A DNA stretch of 64,000 nt from Arsenophonus sp052171895 (GTDB lineage: Bacteria > Pseudomonadota > Gammaproteobacteria > Enterobacterales > Enterobacteriaceae): NCBI GenBank assembly GCA_052171895.1, contig JBQMRN010000008.1, positions 1-64,000 of the forward strand, written 5' to 3'. How positions within the stretch are numbered: the stretch's first letter is position 1; each line of letters begins with the position of its first letter. Of this stretch, positions 1 through 8,633 are shown piece after piece. Position numbers and translations under genes: made by a program. A model generated the notes under the pieces. The model worked only from the letters and a program-made list of their open reading frames with translations. It did no database searches and was not told where the DNA came from.

Positions 1-178
1 AGCTACTACAGTCTCTTCAAAAAAGCTAGAACCTGGTAACCGGATTTAATCTTCTGTATAGAATCCTCCCTCCCTGCTGCTAAAACCCATCCAATTTAAG
101 GATGGAAAACAGATATTCACGAAGCATCAAAGTAGAACGTAGTGTCTGTAACCGCCATACAGCAGATTTTCTAATAGC
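1..178 (+). mobile_element. IS256-family 3' end remnant
   Basis: This stretch matches the right end of the IS256-like elements elsewhere in the window: a 'ccaatttaaggatgg' block, then 'cacgaagc' and a terminal 'ctaat' motif. The same order is seen near 55.06-55.15 kb and 63.54-63.63 kb. The rest of the element lies outside the window. No open transposase frame is present. Confidence 0.75.
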
Positions 179-282
179 TCAAGACAATTCAATGCTTATA
201 CGCACATAATTCTTGTTATTAAATAGCAAAATAGAAAAGAAGTTTGTTTAATAAATAATTAATGAAGGGAAGAATAAGTAGC

Positions 283-792
283 TTATTTTTTTATCTGCAT
301 AATAATTGTATCACCTACAAGAACAGAGCCAGTTAGTTTAGTTAGCTCTTTTATTTTATCCATATTAGAAATAACCACAGGTGTTAATGTCGATTTCGCT
401 TTTTTTTCTAATAACGCAAGATCAAGTTTAAGTACTAAATCGCCTTTTTGTACTTTTTGTCCTTCCTCTGCTAGGCGAGTGAATCCTTCACCCTTTAATT
501 CAACTGTATCAATACCAAAATGGACAAATAACTCAATACCATTATCTGATTCAATAGAAAATGCATGGTTTGTTTCAAATATTTTAGCAATAGTCCCATC
601 AACTGGAGCAACAATTTTGTTACCAGTAGGCTTAATAGCAATGCCATCACCAACAATTTTTTCAGCAAAAACAACGTCTGGAACATCCTCTATATTAATA
701 ATTTCACCTGAAATTGGCGCAATAATATCAATATTACAAATGCTATTTTTATCATCTAAACCCAGTGATTTTAGTTTGTCGAACAGGCCCAT
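283..792 (-). CDS. crr: PTS glucose-specific EIIA component
   Basis: Soluble EIIA(Glc) takes phosphate from HPr and passes it to sugar-specific EIIBC. In free-living relatives it also controls adenylate cyclase and inducer exclusion. The 169 residues equal the Escherichia protein in length. The active-site histidine is in ELFVHFGIDTVEL (about residue 90) and the partner histidine in ETNHAFSIES (about 75). The start is an ATG preceded by AGGAGA. It is the last gene of a ptsH-ptsI-crr cluster, 57 bp after ptsI. No membrane EIIBC partner is in this window, so the sugar transported cannot be told. Because the gene has no lesion while its neighbour cysK is ruined, it is probably under selection. 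Confidence 0.97.
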   Translation of the reverse strand: MGLFDKLKSLGLDDKNSICNIDIIAPISGEIINIEDVPDVVFAEKIVGDGIAIKPTGNKIVAPVDGTIAKIFETNHAFSIESDNGIELFVHFGIDTVELKGEGFTRLAEEGQKVQKGDLVLKLDLALLEKKAKSTLTPVVISNMDKIKELTKLTGSVLVGDTIIMQIKK

Positions 793-849
793 GGATCTTC
801 TCCTAATTAATTGTTTTCTTAATGGGGGATCAAAAGTTAGTTGATGATT

Positions 850-2577
850 TTAGCAAAGTGTTTTTCCTTTAATAAATGTTTCAACCAAATCCATCAATTC
901 TTTCGCTGTCGGTTGATTAATAGCTTGTTCTGCTAATATTTTTGCATCTTTGTAATTTGCATTTCGGATAATTTTTTTAATATTTGGGATTGAGATTGCA
1001 CTCATACTAAATTCATCTAATCCCATACCAAGTAATAATAGTGTAGCACGTTCATCAGCAGCAAGCTCACCACACATACCTGTCCATTTAGCTTCTGAAT
1101 GAGAAGCATCAATAACTTGTTTAATAAGTTTTAAGACAGAAGGAGACATTGGATTATAAAGATGAGAAATCAGATCATTTCCGCGATCAACGGCTAAGGT
1201 ATACTGTGTCAGATCATTAGTTCCGATACTAAAAAAATCAACTTCTTTTGCTAAATGATGCGCAATAACCGCAGCTGCTGGTGTTTCAATCATTATCCCA
1301 ACTTCAATCGACTGATCAAAAGCATGCTTTTCCTCAATTAACTGTTGTTTAAGTATTGCTAACTCTTCTTTCAAAGTACGAATTTCTTCCACAGAAATGA
1401 CCATAGGAAACATAATACGTAGTTGCCCGAAAGCAGATGCTCTTAAGATAGCACGCAATTGAGCATGTAGGATTTCTTTATAATAAAGGGAAATGCGAAT
1501 TGCTCTCCAACCAAGAAATGGATTTTTTTCTTTCGGTAGGTTCATATATGGGAGAGCTTTATCCCCACCAATATCCATTGTACGAATAATAATAGCTTGT
1601 TGCCCCATGGCTTCTGCAGCCGCTTTATAAGCCTGAAATTGTTCTTCTTCGCTAGGTAAATTATTGCGATCCATAAATAGAAATTCAGTACGATACAGGC
1701 CAACACCTTCAGCACCATGACGCTCAGCACCTTCTAGATCACGTACAGTACCAATATTTGCAGAAACTTCAACTTGATGACCATCTAAAGTTATTGCTGG
1801 CAAATTTTTTAATTTTGTCAGCTCGGTTTTTTCACGTAAATATTCTTCTTTAATTTGTTTAAGCTTGTTAATTTCGCTATTAGATGGATTTTGATAAACA
1901 TGATTATTAAGAGCATCTAAAACAATATAGTCGTTTTGTTGAATGTTCTTCGTTGCATTGCTTGTGCCAACAATAGCCGGAATTTCCAGCGATCTGGCCA
2001 TAATTGAAGTATGAGAAGTTCGTCCGCCTATATCGGTAATAAAGCCAAGTACTTTCTTCAAGTTTAATTGTGCTGTTTCAGAGGGTGTAAGATCTATCGC
2101 AACCAAAATAACCTCTTCACTAATTGAACTAAGATCAATAATAGGTACCGCTAAAATATTTTTTAATAGGCGGTTACCAATATCTCTGATGTCAGCAGCA
2201 CGCTCCTTGAGATATTCGTCATTTAATTCTTCTAATGCTGTGGCTTGTTCTTCAATCACTTTTTTAGCTGCTGCATCCGCGGTTTTATGCTCTTTTTTTA
2301 TGGAATAAAGAATATCCTGCTCAAGTTCTTCATCTTCAAGAAGCATTATATGCCCTTCAAATATTTCCGCTTTTTCTTCACCAATATTTTTTTCTGCAGT
2401 TTTTTTTATCATTTTTAATTGTGCTATTGCTTTTTCACGCCCATCAATAAAGCGGTTAATTTCACTGTTAATTTGGTCATCAGAAATTTTCTTTTGATTA
2501 ACAATAATTGGGGCTTCTTTAAGAATTAAAGCCTTACCGAAGGCAATACCCGGTGATACGGAAATTCCTGAAATCAT
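850..2577 (-). CDS. ptsI: PTS enzyme I (phosphoenolpyruvate-protein phosphotransferase)
   Basis: Enzyme I autophosphorylates with phosphoenolpyruvate and passes the phosphate to HPr in the cytoplasm. The length of 575 residues equals the Escherichia protein. The phosphohistidine motif GGRTSHTSIMARSLEIPA is near residue 189. The C-terminal PEP-binding domain shows GTNDLTQYTLAVDRGND and the catalytic cysteine in WTGMCGELAADE near residue 500. An N-terminal HPr-binding helical domain rich in Lys and Glu precedes the histidine domain. The ATG follows AAGGTAAC. The gap to ptsH is 141 bp, longer than the few tens of bases usual in enteric bacteria. The frame is complete. Confidence 0.97.
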   Translation of the reverse strand: MISGISVSPGIAFGKALILKEAPIIVNQKKISDDQINSEINRFIDGREKAIAQLKMIKKTAEKNIGEEKAEIFEGHIMLLEDEELEQDILYSIKKEHKTADAAAKKVIEEQATALEELNDEYLKERAADIRDIGNRLLKNILAVPIIDLSSISEEVILVAIDLTPSETAQLNLKKVLGFITDIGGRTSHTSIMARSLEIPAIVGTSNATKNIQQNDYIVLDALNNHVYQNPSNSEINKLKQIKEEYLREKTELTKLKNLPAITLDGHQVEVSANIGTVRDLEGAERHGAEGVGLYRTEFLFMDRNNLPSEEEQFQAYKAAAEAMGQQAIIIRTMDIGGDKALPYMNLPKEKNPFLGWRAIRISLYYKEILHAQLRAILRASAFGQLRIMFPMVISVEEIRTLKEELAILKQQLIEEKHAFDQSIEVGIMIETPAAAVIAHHLAKEVDFFSIGTNDLTQYTLAVDRGNDLISHLYNPMSPSVLKLIKQVIDASHSEAKWTGMCGELAADERATLLLLGMGLDEFSMSAISIPNIKKIIRNANYKDAKILAEQAINQPTAKELMDLVETFIKGKTLC

Positions 2578-2718
2578 AAATGTTACCTTACTACCAATGG
2601 GCGAGAAATAATTAGCTCATAGGACTATGCTTTGATACTTATAGTTAAATAGATATTCCATGAAACGGTATCCAGGGATTAAAAAATAGAGGATAAATAT
2701 TATATTGCCAGTATGTCA

Positions 2719-2976
2719 TTACTTCAATTTACCCATCAGCTTAACTAGATCTTCTACTGCTTTCTGCTCATCTTCACCTTCAGCAGAAATAGTAACAACA
2801 GTTCCATGAGTTAGGCCAAGTGTTTGCAGTTTAAATAAACTTTTAGCGCTCGCAGATTTTCCATTATAGGAAAGTGTAATTTCAGAAGAAAAACTTTTTG
2901 CCTCTTTAACAAACTTAGCTGCCGGGCGAGTATGAAGACCATTAGGTGCTGTGATGGTGACTTCTTGTTGGAACAT
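2719..2976 (-). CDS. ptsH: Phosphocarrier protein HPr
   Basis: HPr carries phosphate from enzyme I to the EIIA proteins. It has 85 residues like the Escherichia protein. The phosphorylated histidine is His15 in NGLHTRPAAKFVKEAK, and the conserved segment SAKSLFKLQTLGLTHG follows at residues 43-58. A good ribosome binding site (GAGGGAAA) stands before the ATG. It is the first gene of the pts cluster on the minus strand, so the operon promoter should lie in the AT-rich stretch upstream. The frame is intact. Confidence 0.97.
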   Translation of the reverse strand: MFQQEVTITAPNGLHTRPAAKFVKEAKSFSSEITLSYNGKSASAKSLFKLQTLGLTHGTVVTISAEGEDEQKAVEDLVKLMGKLK

Positions 2977-3334
2977 ATTATTTCCCTCAACAAACTTAAT
3001 ATTTTTATTAGTAATATCTAAAATATTTTAGCTGAAATAATCTGGATTTGCGTATTACTTTTCAGTAAAAATAAAAGAAAATATTTTCCTACATTAGCAA
3101 TCATAAATTTTATGTATATCGACATTATAGCCAAACATGATAATTTGCCTAGTTTATGTTTTATTTATAAAATTTACTGTTTATTTTTTGATGAATTTTG
3201 ATTGTTGACATAATTAATAACTTAAATACTAAACTCGTTTCAAGAAATCATCTTGATACACACTAAACTTATGATCTATAACACAAAAAAGCATTTTTAA
3301 AGTAATTTAAGCTAATTGTGCGCTATAATAATCA
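2977..3334. other. Intergenic region upstream of ptsH
   Basis: This 358-base AT-rich stretch lies between the ptsH start and the 3' end of the cysK pseudogene. It probably holds the ptsH promoter on the minus strand, but I could not choose a convincing -35/-10 pair among many AT-rich hexamers. No coding signal or RNA gene was seen. Confidence 0.5.
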
Positions 3335-4261
3335 TTAGATTAATTTAGTAGCAGAAAATAAATCTGTATTTAAATAAGTATTTACACCGGAAAAAGGTAT
3401 AATAAGCACACTATTTTTACTTTGAAACGCTAGTTTTTCTGCTAAATTAACTGCTGCCGCCTGGCAACCCCCCTTGCAGCCTTTAATAATATACCGGTTA
3501 AAATACTTTCTTTCTGCATAATTAAACGAGTAGTTTGTATTGCTTCGTCATATCTAATAGTAAACATATCATCAATAAGAGAAAGATCCTGATTATCATG
3601 GATAAAACCAACACCTCTGTACCTTGGTTTTTATGTAGGCCAGATTTTATTTCTTAGCAGGCTAATTTCTTACTTATTGCTGGCTGATACGAGTAGCTCA
3701 ACAGAAATCATTTGAATAGCCTAACCGCCTGCTGGTTTTTAGATAACGGATAATACCAGTAATTGCACTACCGGTAGCACAACCCCCAGCCACGACAGCA
3801 GCGATTTCATCATCAGTATCTTTTAAATTTCATGGCCAATTGTTTTTGGTGAATTTCAGAATTGGATTGAGTGGAATATTAAATTATTGCAAAAAAATAA
3901 TAATCTGTAAAACAGTGGCAAGAATTCTGATTGCTCTTTCAATGGCGCCATTCATGCCTTTACTTTAGAACCTTCAGTTAAGACTAGATTAGCACCAAGC
4001 GCTTTTAATAATTTACGCCGCTCAAGACTTATTGTTTCAAGGATAGTAAAAGTAAACTTATATCTGCAGGCAGCAAGAACGTAAGCCATGGAAATCCCCA
4101 TTTTGCCAGTATGATCACCTCGATTAAAGTTTTTACTTACTAATTTACCTAATTTATTGGTAAACAGACTTTTTTTAACGTCACAACTCATATTCGCAGC
4201 AATATGGTATTTTATACTGAAACGTAGATTACGTGATTTAATTTTGCTAACTTTTTAAGTT
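3335..4261 (-). pseudogene. cysK: Cysteine synthase A, degraded
   Basis: The functional protein is a PLP enzyme that makes cysteine from O-acetylserine and sulfide. Broken frames on the minus strand follow CysK in order. A segment like ESRNPSFSVK is at about 4240, ISLERRKLLKALGANLVLTEG at 3960-4030, a GPHKIQGIGAG-like piece near 3620, and a C-terminal NTYLNTDLFSATKLI near 3350. Several frameshifts and stops separate them. The first roughly 40 codons, with the PLP-lysine region only partly represented, are missing because an IS481 element starts at 4262. The position between ptsH and cysZ is the ancestral one. It cannot make an enzyme. Confidence 0.9.
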
Positions 4262-6395
4262 CATGATCATTATATAAGTCTCGTCGCACACACAGCACTA
4301 GTTCATGGCAAGAATGGCTACTCTACTGATGGATATAGTTGAGCAACAAAATATTTGATGATTAGTCTCTATTGTTAGACAACTACAATACCTAAAATTA
4401 GAGCTACTCTTCCAGGCCAGCAAAGAAGAGCATGCGTCTAGTTTAGCTAGCGTTATAGCATATCAAAACTTACCTTTACTAAAGGATAAAAACGAGATGA
4501 TATTAATGATTGCCTATATTGGAAAAGGTTGTTGGTTTTCTCGCAGAGAAATTTGTAGTCCACGTCCACGTCTGCAATATTTCAATTGTTAGGCTTTTAA
4601 ATAATCTTCTCCAAGGCAGATAATTCAGTAAATAAAACAACCATACACCATGAAATCTACTCAGCCATCCTTTTAATCAGCTGATATAACTCTTCACATT
4701 TTTAATGTGGAATTCCTTATCAATAACTTTCTGATTATCCAATCTTATTAGGCGATGGGAACTAATTTCATGCTCGCTGGTAAAAATGTTTTGTAGCATT
4801 TAGCTGCATATGAGCAAAGAATGGACTCTTTATCGATGATTAGCTAAAAAAAACGCCTAACATAACCACTCTGCATTAAACTCTTCAAGAATCTCATCGC
4901 TCACATAACCCTGTCGATCTCTGGCGATTAAGACCCCCTGATTCATTCTTTCCTTTTATCTCCTCCTCTCACGTGTTTTCTAGCTTTCCTATGTGAGATA
5001 TAACGCTTCCCTTTAAAGAATTCGGGGAAAATATTTCATCAACTACAACAATACCACTTAATGCATTTATGTTAGTTGTCGCCGATTAACCAAGGAACCA
5101 GTGACACCATCTAATCGCTGTTTTTAAATTAATGCCTGTTTCTTTCGCTAACTTCCGTAAAGTCAAATTATTCAACATAGATCAAAGATAACTAAATCAT
5201 TTATCCTATGATCTAGTTTCGCTAGAGAATTTCCAGTAAGATTGTTAAATATTTTCTTGCAATCGGGAATTTTAACGATATCGCGCTGTAACCATAGAAT
5301 ATGCCCCAGCGGGATAACATGTTCACTGTAATAATATAATCAGCATAAAATAGAATAAATTTCTTCAATACATGAATCTAGATCATCCGATAGATTATCC
5401 CAGAGCCAACTAATGATATGCACCTTTATGTTGGCAGGAAGTGAAGAAAAGTCTATTTAATCTGTATGATTGTTTACTTTTTCATAGCAACATCTCTAGC
5501 GAAAAACCCTCATACAGTATAAGGGATTTCTAGCAACAACCTTTGCCAACATAGCCTGATGATCACAGCTATATCCCCCATCGTTTGCTGACGGCGCTAT
5601 CGCCAGCTCAATGAAGCCGTACTCATTTTTCTGAGAAAAACGTTTTTTCTCTCTCTCGCCGATTTGCAGGCAGAGTTATATACGGATTCTTGAACCCCCT
5701 AGTATATTGATTCTGGCTTGGATCGCTGTTTACGCAGGCGCAGGCATAGAAGGGGGAATTTTGCCTAAAATAAGGCAGCCGAAAAGCCTATAAGGCAAAG
5801 TATAAAGCATTAAAACGGTATAGCTTGGTTATGATCTGCACCTAGATATGAAATATCTTCCGCAAATGCTAAACAAAACTTCACGACGCAATCTTTTCGT
5901 AGGTATAGAATGCGCTACTCGATGGGGTTTATCCCTTCTTTAGAAGGCCAAGATCACGGCTAATGCTTAACGCTTCTTATATGCTCTTAACCGAGCATGT
6001 CCAGTACCTATCCATCAGGTACTTACAGAAAATAGTAAAGAATTTACAGATCGCTTTTGGTCTGCGAAAAGATTAAGTTATCGGGAAACATGAATTCGAT
6101 CGTTCTGTCTACAGATCTTGGTACAGAACACTGACTTAGTCAGCCCATGCATTCTCAAATAAATGGTATGGTCAAGCGATTTAATAGGAACATAAAAATG
6201 TGGGCTGCAAAAGGCTTCATTTCAATTCTGGTGAAGAGCTTGAGATCACTCTGGATTGATATGTTTTGGCGTACAATCAGAAATTATCCCAATCAGTATT
6301 GGGTAATAAAACTCCTTTGCAATATATAAAAGATTAGATCAAAGTTAAACCTGAATTCTTCATAAGAAAGATACTATCTTCCGGTAAATAATACT
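4262..6395 (+). mobile_element. IS481-family element, dead, split by an IS1595
   Basis: The element starts with 'gatcattatata', as all copies here do. It runs in two parts, 4262-4511 and 5557-6395, with an IS1595 copy between them. Broken frames on the plus strand give DDE integrase-type pieces, including VLTENSKEFTDRF near 6030 and a stretch reading NGMVKRFNRNIK near 6160. These match the IS481-family catalytic core (typical NGMVERFN). Many stops and frameshifts are present. Its left end cuts off the start of cysK. Confidence 0.85.
4512..5556 (-). mobile_element. IS1595-family element, dead, 1045 bp
   Basis: The ends are imperfect inverted repeats related to 'ggctatgttggcaaagg' and its complement 'cctttgccaacatagcc'. 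Decayed minus-strand frames match those of the other five copies, with a zinc-ribbon N-terminus (CPYCHNKHVIR type) and the IS1595/ISXO2-like transposase order. It is inserted in an IS481 copy and flanked by target-like duplications (taatgatt / tgatgatc). No long frame is open. Confidence 0.85.
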
Positions 6396-6399
6396 TAAT

Positions 6400-6508
6400 C
6401 ATTATTATATTTTCCATCAACTATATCGTCCATCAGTAGCTATCTTTCCATAAATATGGCTGTACGCGAGGGTGGTCTATATATAATGATCTGGAATAAA
6501 ACAATTAA
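6400..6508 (-). mobile_element. Solo left end of an IS481 element
   Basis: The stretch 'ttccatcaactatat' followed by 'ggtctatatataatgatc' and 'caattaa' repeats the 5' end seen at 11.50-11.61, 16.93-17.04 and 33.55-33.64 kb. It lies in inverted orientation directly after the 3' end of the larger IS481 copy. It is a fragment of a second copy with no coding capacity. Confidence 0.7.
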
Positions 6509-6636
6509 GCTTAAACTTTGTTATAACTTTTAGTTATGATTAACATCAAATGTCTCACAATCATTTTGATTATTATTGCTATCTTGAGAATAGCTGAAAT
6601 CAGTGCTAGAAATTTTAGGTAACTTCAGCGTTTCAG

Positions 6637-7398
6637 TTAATGCCTATCATCTCGCAGACGATAAAGATCAACCCACATTACTGTTGCACCACAAATTGCG
6701 ATGGGCATAATAACCAGATTGATAATCGGGATCATCGTCAGCAAATTGACTAATGCTCCAAACTGGATACTTGTTATTCGATTATTAGCAAGCGCCAACT
6801 TCATTTCATCAAAATTTACTTTATGATTATCAAAAGGATAATCACAATATTGAATTGCTATCATCCAAGCACAAAATAAAAACCATAAAATCGGTGCGAT
6901 TGTTTGAGCAATACCAGGAATGAAAAACAGGATAAGCAACGGAATAACACGAATAAGGTAATAGTATAATTTGGTTAATTCCCGCGCTAAGATCCGAGGT
7001 ATGTCTATAATAAGTATTATAAAACTAGTATTGGATGCTGCTGTTCCCGTTAATTCAGCTTCCAATTTTTCTGCTAACCAGCCATTAAAAGGAGAAGCAA
7101 TAAAATTGGCAATGGTACTAAAGAAGTAGCTAAATACAAGTAAAATAGAGATCAGCATAATAGGCCGTATTAGATAACTTAACCACTGCATCCAACTAGG
7201 AACATAAGAAAGTAATGTTTGGATCCAGTATCCTAATTTACTATAAAGCCACAAAAAGGCATTACCAAGCAAAATAATATTTGCTAATAGAGGTAAAACA
7301 ACAAAACGCCTTATGCCTGGACGAGTAACTAGCTTGCATCCTTGAGAAAAATAATAGAAACCATTTGCAGTTTTTAGTGATTTTATTGAATTAATCAT
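6637..7398 (-). CDS. cysZ: CysZ-family inner membrane protein (sulfate transport)
   Basis: CysZ is an inner membrane protein that moves sulfate into the cell for cysteine synthesis. The 253 residues equal the Escherichia length. Hydrophobic segments are at about residues 29-50, 70-95, 146-180 and 205-230. The N-terminal GFYYFSQGCKLVTRPGIRRFVVLPLLAN is typical of the family. A strong ribosome binding site (AGGAGATAATATGAAGT) precedes the ATG. It keeps its ancestral position between zipA (divergent) and cysK. The frame is open although cysK and cysE, the enzymes that would use the product, are pseudogenes here. It may serve another role or be on its way to loss. Confidence 0.93.
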   Translation of the reverse strand: MINSIKSLKTANGFYYFSQGCKLVTRPGIRRFVVLPLLANIILLGNAFLWLYSKLGYWIQTLLSYVPSWMQWLSYLIRPIMLISILLVFSYFFSTIANFIASPFNGWLAEKLEAELTGTAASNTSFIILIIDIPRILARELTKLYYYLIRVIPLLILFFIPGIAQTIAPILWFLFCAWMIAIQYCDYPFDNHKVNFDEMKLALANNRITSIQFGALVNLLTMIPIINLVIMPIAICGATVMWVDLYRLRDDRH

Positions 7399-7621
7399 AC
7401 TTCATATTATCTCCTTTAGGTTTGATCTTTTATCAAATACATAGGATTTTAGCTGGCTAGTGTATTTTGTTAGCTAAAAAAACAGAAAAAAAAGAATAAA
7501 TATCTAACTTTTTATAAGAAAATTATATAGAGGGTTGCACTTAACATTATTGATAAATACTCTTAATATAATGATACAGCCATGCTGGCGATTATTTTTC
7601 AAACAACAGAGATAGAAAGCG

Positions 7622-8566
7622 ATGCAGGATTTGCGTCCAATATTAGTGGTCGTTGGTGCAATAGCTATAATAGCTTTACTTTTATATAGCTTTTTGACAA
7701 GTTGTAAAGAGCGTTCGAAGCTATTTAAAGATCGCCCTATGAAGCCCCGTAAACAACTTAATCAGGATACACCTAAAAGTGTAGGCGATCCATCTCTTGG
7801 CGATAAAATGATGGAGCCACAACAATCAGGATCTAAAGTAACTAGTCAGGAAGCAAATGAACAATTTGCTTCACGAAAATCTAAATCATCTAAGATACTT
7901 AAAACACATAACGATGATCTATATTTAGCTGATTCTCAAGTAGAAATTAGCTCTTGTGCTAAGCAAGAAAAAAGCGTTCAGACTAAACAGCTTGAACTTA
8001 AAATTTCTGAGCCTGCGTTAAATTTAATTAATACCGAAAAAAGAGAAGGAGCTTTCGTAGCAAACACAGCAGAAAGCAGCCAACAGGTTGTTAGTGAACA
8101 TGAACATCCTAATGGTGAAAAACAACAAAGCAACTTAGGCCATGAAGCTAATAAAAAGGATATTGTTCTTGTTTTACATGTTGCGGCACTACAAGGTCAA
8201 GTTTTAGGCGGTAATCTATTATTACAAAGTATTTTTCAATCTGGTTTTCAGTTTGGTGAAAGGCAGATATTTCATCGTTATGTTGATCCTTCTGGTTCTG
8301 AGCAGATTTTATTTAGCTTAGCCAATATGGTGAAACCTGGTTCTTTTGAGCCAGATGGCATGTCTGATTTCACCACGCCGGGTATATCTATATTTATGAT
8401 ACTACCTTCATATGGTGACTCAGAACAAAACTTCAAATTGATGTTACAAGCAGCACAACGCATTGCAGCTGATGTTGGTGGTGTAGTGCTTGATGAGGAT
8501 CGAAAAATGCTAACACCAAAAACGATAGAAGAATATCATAGCCGAATTAGAAAAACATTAACTTAA
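7622..8566 (+). CDS. zipA: Cell division protein ZipA
   Basis: ZipA tethers FtsZ to the inner membrane at the division site. The 314 residues are slightly shorter than Escherichia (328). There is an N-terminal membrane anchor at residues 5-26 (LRPILVVVGAIAIIALLLY) and a polar, low-complexity linker at 30-180 that lacks the usual Pro/Gln richness. The C-terminal FtsZ-binding domain is at about 185-314, with FSLANMVKPGSFEPDGM and FMILPSYGDSEQNFKLMLQAAQ conserved. It is divergent from cysZ and followed 67 bp later by ligA, the standard arrangement. The frame is intact. Confidence 0.96.
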   Translation: MQDLRPILVVVGAIAIIALLLYSFLTSCKERSKLFKDRPMKPRKQLNQDTPKSVGDPSLGDKMMEPQQSGSKVTSQEANEQFASRKSKSSKILKTHNDDLYLADSQVEISSCAKQEKSVQTKQLELKISEPALNLINTEKREGAFVANTAESSQQVVSEHEHPNGEKQQSNLGHEANKKDIVLVLHVAALQGQVLGGNLLLQSIFQSGFQFGERQIFHRYVDPSGSEQILFSLANMVKPGSFEPDGMSDFTTPGISIFMILPSYGDSEQNFKLMLQAAQRIAADVGGVVLDEDRKMLTPKTIEEYHSRIRKTLT

Positions 8567-8633
8567 ATATTAGATGATTAGTAATCAACCTCCGTAATAG
8601 CGGAAGGAGAAGAGGGGGGTTGTCTTTAGTTGT

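Noticed and set aside
479..844. 121-codon plus-strand frame opposite crr
   Set aside because: It is the antisense shadow of a fully conserved crr gene. There is no ribosome binding site and no recognisable protein.
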